Of a stretch of DNA of 64,000 bases, positions 59,247 through 64,000 are shown in pieces (positions within the stretch are counted from its first letter, which is position 1; every line of letters begins with the position of its first letter). The stretch covers positions 20,121,666 to 20,185,665 of the forward strand of contig OX485807.1 of assembly GCA_950295325.1 (NCBI GenBank), written 5' to 3'. A program made the position numbers and the translations under genes. Origin of the DNA: Polytrichum commune. Its lineage: Eukaryota > Streptophyta > Polytrichopsida > Polytrichales > Polytrichaceae. The notes below the pieces were generated by a model. The model saw only the letters and a program-made list of their open reading frames with translations, made no database searches and had not been told where the DNA came from.

Positions 59247-60275
59247 CTAAGAGCCACCCGCATCAGCATTCAAATCAAGTGTGCCATATAAACTAGAACT
59301 TCTTCCTAGACCTCCTTCTTCTTCTTCTTCTTCTTCCACTTCTTCTTCATCTATAATAATCACTGGAGGTTCTTGGGTTGAACGTGGGAGTTCTTTCCGC
59401 AACTTCATCACGTATTTTTGCCGCTCCAAGTATGCTTGTTCTTCTCTTAATTTGAAATATGCTTCAGATAACGTATCAGGTTGTCGCCCGGGACGACTGA
59501 ACAGTGCATCATCATTAGCATCCTTTAGTGTTCTGGCCTTCTCCGCAGACGATTTACTCATAAGTTTGAATGCCTCTGTTGCACTTTTCAATGCAGCCAT
59601 ATGTAGATCTTGGTTGAACCTTGCTGTTTTTGCACTTTTTTGTCCTTCCGGTCGTTGTAATTCGCCAGTTGGACTTCCACCCGAGCCTTGCCCTGCTTGA
59701 CCTTCACCCATAGTCAAATCGATATCAATAGCTCTGCGCTTATTAGGAGTGTTTTGTACCCCTCTTGCTAGATCTCTGTAAAACCACTGTGGATAGTCCT
59801 TCAAGTACAACCAACAATGCATAAATCTAAACGGTTGCTTGTCCTTAGGATTTCCAGCTTTATCAAAAATCGTCTTTTGCGCATCTTTGTACATCACTTG
59901 CGCCTTCTGTTGTACATCCTCCTTTGTAGTGCCTGATTCGTTTAGTGCTTTTACATTCAAATAGTATCCATTATATATACTGCACTCTCTTTGTATTAAG
60001 CACCACCTAGACTCCAAAGACTTTGGAGTTCTCTTGCAATTATTGACCTCCAATGAATTAAAATGATCGGCCACCTTTTGCAAAAATGTGGCCGAGGTTT
60101 GGTTGATGCCTTGTATAGGATCTTGCGAAATATGCACATGACTCCTACACAATTGAATATCCTTACATGGGCTAAATTTTTTGGATCGAAACGATTTGCC
60201 AACATTTCCACTAGAAACAGGTACACTTTCCATTTTATGTATTTGAGAATGATATTTTGCGACAAAGAATATCAT
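59247..60275 (-). CDS. Pong-like ORF1, Myb/trihelix DNA-binding protein
   Basis: An uninterrupted 342-residue frame. Residues ~62-165 match the Myb-like trihelix region of Harbinger ORF1 proteins (FLQKVADHFNS, RTPKSLESRWCLIQ, FMHCWLYLKDYPQW). RPEGQKSAK at ~208-216 is the conserved hinge of the family and of NAM-associated C-terminal domains. A long helix near the C-terminus (YFKLREEQAYLERQKYVMKL) and an acidic stretch (IIIDEEEVEEEEEEE) follow. In related elements ORF1 binds transposon ends and brings the transposase into the nucleus; both proteins are needed for movement. The ATG at 60,275 is the first in frame, with another Met at residue 15. No damage is visible, in contrast to the transposase. 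Confidence 0.85.
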   Translation of the reverse strand: MIFFVAKYHSQIHKMESVPVSSGNVGKSFRSKKFSPCKDIQLCRSHVHISQDPIQGINQTSATFLQKVADHFNSLEVNNCKRTPKSLESRWCLIQRECSIYNGYYLNVKALNESGTTKEDVQQKAQVMYKDAQKTIFDKAGNPKDKQPFRFMHCWLYLKDYPQWFYRDLARGVQNTPNKRRAIDIDLTMGEGQAGQGSGGSPTGELQRPEGQKSAKTARFNQDLHMAALKSATEAFKLMSKSSAEKARTLKDANDDALFSRPGRQPDTLSEAYFKLREEQAYLERQKYVMKLRKELPRSTQEPPVIIIDEEEVEEEEEEEGGLGRSSSLYGTLDLNADAGGS

Positions 60276-60523
60276 AATTCTTCGTGTCGACTATGTATAC
60301 AAAATTTGGACAAAAAATCAAAAGATATATTTTTACTTTAGTATATTATAAAATAAAAGTATAGTTTGCTTTTATTTTATTTTTGATTATATAACTATAT
60401 TTTATTCAAAAATAACAACCAACTTTTACAAATGTAAAATTATGCAATTATTGCAATGTATACTTGATATAGAGACATGTTTTCGTTAATTGTGTGTTAG
60501 TTTGTATGTTAAAGTTTTTGAAA

Positions 60524-61742
60524 ATGGATGTATTTCATAGACAATCAAGAGAACGATTCAGAAGAATTTTAGAAGATGATGTTGATGACCATGAATTGGC
60601 AATGGGTTATAGTTTGTTGGAAGATCTGCTTGACGTGCAACCATTGCCCAAAAAACAAGGAGGGTCTGTACCTGGTCGTTTAGCATATCGCAAGAGAGGC
60701 AGATTAGTGCATCATGAGATAATAATGAGAGATTATTTTTGTGTATGATGATGTCCAATTCCACACTCGGTTTAGGATGTCAAAACGATTATTTTTAAAA
60801 GTGGTCGAGGCAATATGTGCGAACGATTCTTATTTTGTACAAAAAACTGATGCAACTGATACACTTGGCTTGTCAAGTATCCAAAAATGCGTAGCTGCTA
60901 TTCGCATGATAGGATATGGTGTGCCCTCTGATGCAACAGATGAATACACAAGAGCAGCAAAAAGTACAGCCATGGAGAGCAAGAAGCAGTTTGTGAGGGC
61001 TATTCGTGTTGTTTATGAAAAACAATACTTACGACAACCCACACGAGAAGATTTGGAAAAGCAAATGTCAATCAACAAAGCAAGAGGTTGGCCATGTATG
61101 TTTGGCTCAATAGATTGCATGCATTACCAATGGAAGAATTGTCCAGTAACATGGAATGGACAATATTTAGACAAAGATGGCAACATGTCTATTATTTTGG
61201 AAGCAATAGCAGACCAATCTCTTTGGATTTGGCATGCATTTTTTGGAACCGCGGGATCCAACAACGATATCAATGTTCTACAAAGAAGTCCATTGGTAAG
61301 AAATTTTTTATCTGGGGAGTATGACGATATATCCTTTGACGTGAACTCTCGACAGTATTCCAAATATTATCTTCTAGCAGATGGCATATATCCAAAGTGG
61401 TCAATTTTTGTGCAATCTATAAAAGATCCACAAGGTGAAAAAAGAAAACACTTTGCCAACAAATAAGAAGCAGCCAGAAAAGATGTGGAGAGGTGTTTTG
61501 GGGTGCTGAAAGCGAGATGGTCAATTCTACAACAACCAAGTCGTTTGTGGGGTCTGTGTGATATTGAGAATGTGGTAATTGCATGTTACATCATGCATAA
61601 TATGATCATCGAGGATGAAAGATATCATAATCTATCAGCAGTTCTAGAACCTGTGCGAGTTGAACATACACATCGAAATCTTAACTTTGAAGAGTATCTC
61701 CAAGGACAAGTTGAAATTCAAAACAGAGAGCAACATTTTTAA
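60524..61742 (+). pseudogene. Pong-like DDE transposase, two disabling lesions
   Basis: Frame pieces together cover a near-full transposase of about 405 residues. Block 1 (60,524-60,745) has GGSVPGRLAYRKRGRLVHHE and RDYF. A one-base shift in a T-run near 60,733-60,742 moves the frame to block 2 (60,745-61,463), with RFRMSKRLFL, GSIDCMHYQWKNCP (first Asp) and GSNNDINVLQRSPL (second Asp). A single TAA at 61,464-61,466 interrupts it; the same frame then continues EAARKDVERCFGVLKARWSI (Glu) to 61,742. All three DDE residues survive. The enzyme would have cut and re-inserted the element at TTA/TAA sites. As it stands it cannot be made in full. Confidence 0.9.
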
Positions 61743-62029
61743 TTAAGGAATGACCTCATAGAACATTTATGGAGTTTGAGGGGGAATTTATGACTTTTAG
61801 GTGTGTTGAGGGTGATTAGATTATGTTATATTTAGATTCATTTTAATAGATTCTAATCATCATTCAATATCGGATTATAAGGTGCTTGCATTTATTACGT
61901 TCATATGAATAGTAGAGACATGTGTATGAGGGATCCCGTGATAGCGGTTATTCTTGATGGACTGAATAAAATGCAATTATTTGTTTTTGGAATCTTGTTT
62001 TATACAAATAGATATATAATGGTGGTGGG

Positions 62030-62115
62030 TGGTTAAGTAATAAAATTCAATCATGGATTATTGAAATGTGGATTGAATAGCACTTAGTAAGTAATAGTAA
62101 TAGCAACATTGTGAA
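62030..62115 (+). repeat. TTTAGTGT-family internal fragment
   Basis: TCATGGATTATTGAAATGTG, then GATTGAATAGCACTTAGTAA and GTAATAGTAATAGCAACA, match the interior of the 14.3-kb and 44.1-kb elements. It lies inside the Pong-like element, so it is a nested fragment. Confidence 0.4.
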
Positions 62116-62167
62116 TGTTTAATGCCCAAAATCTAAACCCTAAAATAATAAAATAGATGTAATATAT

Positions 62168-62580
62168 GATTATCTAAATAATTTTTCATGTAATTATCTG
62201 ATTATAATGTAATCATCTGATTATAATATAATTATCTATTATAATGTAATTATCTGATTATAATGTAATTATCTTAATATGATGTAATCATCTGATTATA
62301 ATGTAATTATCTGATTATAATTTAATTATCTGATTATAATGTAATCATCTGATTATAATGTAATTATCTATTATAATGTAATTATCTAATTATAATGTAA
62401 TTATCTGAATATAATGTAATTATCTGATATAATGTAATTATCTGAATATAATGTAATTATCTGAATATAATGTAATTATCTGAATATAATGTAATTATCT
62501 GATTATAATGTAATTATCTGAATATAATGTAATTATCTGATTATAATGTAATTATCTGATTTTGTTGTAATTATGTGATT
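62168..62580 (+). repeat. 17-19-bp AT-rich minisatellite
   Basis: About two dozen tandem units of roughly ATAATGTAATTATCTGAT, with single-base variants (TCTAT, TCTGAAT). It is inside the Pong-like element, between the transposase end and the right terminus. Units are contiguous without spacers, so this is not a CRISPR array. Confidence 0.9.
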
Positions 62581-62859
62581 AGTTATATAAAAATAAGATA
62601 AATATAGTAATATATATAATAAAATAAATTTCTGAAATGAGTGACTAGGAAGGGCAGCCTGTCCTAGTCGAGTCGAGCAAAGTAAGAAGAAGTACCGTAA
62701 ATGAGTAATTATTACCTACTTTACGTCGACATGGTTGGGATGCAGGGTGATGAGTGGGTGCCCTTCCCTGCATATGCCATCGCATCCCGGACAGAGGCCC
62801 ATTTCTGTTTCCGGATGCGGATGCAGATGCAGGCAAGACTGGGCTTGCTCTTATGTGGC

Positions 62860-64000
62860 ATCACTTTCTTGTCAAATTTGGGGCAATTCTCACCTTAAGA
62901 AAATATTCCTAATTTGAGAAACCAATCCTCAGGCCCATATTAAGGTCCATTTAAAGGCATGTTTTGGGCCTCAAGTTATTGGACTTGGGGTCTAACTGGG
63001 TCTTGAAAAAACACTTTCAGCACGTACTGCACTCACATAGCATCATTTCTCAACCCAAGGGGAGGGTTTTGTACACCGGACATAATTTTAAGAACAGTTC
63101 TAGGGTAAATTTGAGGATATTCACATTCAATTGAAAGAGTAGAGTTGCATGCATGAGTTTTGAACCATAAATGATGCACTCAACTCGATTGATGTCTATT
63201 AGGAAAAGAACAATACCCAATTGTTGAACATTGTTATGGAACTATTGTGCATTTCTCCTAGGTTATTAAGCACGCGATTAGGACAAAATGAGTAGCAAGG
63301 CTATAGCCATATTTCCCACATTGATTTTTGGAGCTAATATGCATACTTTATTCATTATCGAATGGAAGAGTCTCTCTCTCATTGAATGATCATGTAGGTC
63401 TCTTCCCTCCCCAATTAAGTTGACAATTAAAATTAGAGCACCTAGTTCAATCTCTTCTTTGAACACACATGTGTTTTCGAATGTTTGTATTTAAATCCAA
63501 ACACAATATATTTATGTTGTCAAATTTCCCCCAACAATGCAGTAGAATTATCCCCTATAATTATGGACACTTTCCGCACTGTGCTTGAGAATTTTCTTTT
63601 GGGATTTTCAAGATTTTGAAAACCTCTAAGCAAGTTGATGCGTTTAGATTCATGAAATTTCAATATTGCCGTGGTCTAGATACAATTTATATATATGATT
63701 AGTAGAAGTCAAGCCTAGGGTCCTTTTTGATCGCATTCGATCTCAAGCGTTGCTTGCCCCCCAAGGTGGAGAACGTTGAACGTTGTCTTTTTGTCTCTCT
63801 CGACTAATGAGCGTTTTATGTCCTTTCATTTAATATTCATTTGTACTCGCATGGTGGTAACGCATTAGGACATCCTTTTGTATTGCTTTAGTCCAAAGGT
63901 TCTATTTTGAGCGTTTCTCATCTCAAGCTTGAAGACATTCTCATATGCTTATAAAGTATAGCCTTGAGGCGATATTTCAATGTTGGTTGAGTTTACGAAA
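62860..64000. other. Intergenic, no gene seen
   Basis: 63,240-63,370 weakly resembles R5 (minus). No gene recognised to the window end. Confidence 0.5.

Larger units (their letters stand above)
58212..62850. mobile_element. Pong-like PIF/Harbinger transposon, complete (4,639 bp)
   Basis: The terminal inverted repeats match at about 31 of 37 positions. The left end starts GGGCAAGGCCAGTG and the right end, reversed, GAGCAAGCCCAGTC; both then continue through CTGCATCTGCATCCGCATCC. TTA is duplicated directly at 58,209-58,211 and 62,851-62,853, as expected of this superfamily. Inside are the two divergent genes typical of Pong elements: the Myb-like ORF1 on the minus strand and the DDE transposase on the plus strand. 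Length and layout fit the autonomous type, but the transposase is broken. The interior also carries a TA/TATG microsatellite near the left end and an 18-bp minisatellite near the right. Confidence 0.92.

Noticed and set aside
59281-59700. 139-residue plus-strand frame
   Set aside because: Antisense shadow of Pong-like ORF1; its serine run is the complement of the acidic stretch.
62168-62580. Regular short repeats resembling a CRISPR array
   Set aside because: Units are contiguous, variable and without spacers, in plant DNA inside a transposon; it is a minisatellite.

Overview
This is nuclear DNA of a land plant. Four things show it. There is an intact ERECTA-family receptor kinase with the family's ladder of 72-nt LRR exons. 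There is a plant AT74-type phosphoglycerate-mutase-like gene. Introns are GT-AG, and gene density is very low (three well-supported host genes in 64 kb). The repeats are typical of plants: a Pong-type Harbinger transposon, Tourist-like MITEs with TTA/TAA target duplications, a Stowaway-like element and LINE tails. I cannot name the species from the sequence.

Layout. 1-20.0 kb is a gene desert of short inverted-repeat elements, dispersed repeats and a LINE 3' remnant. 20.0-21.85 kb is the ERECTA upstream region, with simple repeats, a foldback element about 1 kb before the ATG, and a GA-rich leader. 21,854-32,571 (+) is the ERECTA homologue; I could place 27 exons whose phases all join into a 990-residue protein. 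Its kinase introns hold a 5S-rRNA-derived repeat and a nested MITE-in-repeat insertion. 35,394-37,087 (-) is the two-exon histidine phosphatase gene, convergent with ERECTA. 38.7-48.4 kb is again repeat-dominated, with a tandem pair of long hairpins at 43.3-43.8 kb and a decayed hAT transposase tail at 45.7-46.0 kb. 48.4-51.9 kb (-) has coding-like pieces of an unrecognised gene, the best being a coiled-coil ORF. 54,657-57,218 (-) is a four-exon gene for a 423-residue protein of unknown role with one hydrophobic segment. 58,212-62,850 is a complete Pong-like Harbinger element flanked by TTA: ORF1 is intact, the transposase carries one frameshift and one in-frame stop, and the ends carry matching inverted repeats.

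The host genes show no operon-like logic. ERECTA would act at the plasma membrane in peptide-hormone signalling, the phosphatase probably in the cytosol. The strongest unusual signals are the twin hairpins, the 5S-derived element inside the ERECTA kinase, the MITE insertion with a readable empty site at 17.8 kb, a possible 45-nt cassette exon in the LRR region, and the perfect 29-bp hairpin and minisatellite inside the Pong-like element. Coordinates of repeats are by eye and approximate unless a target duplication is given.
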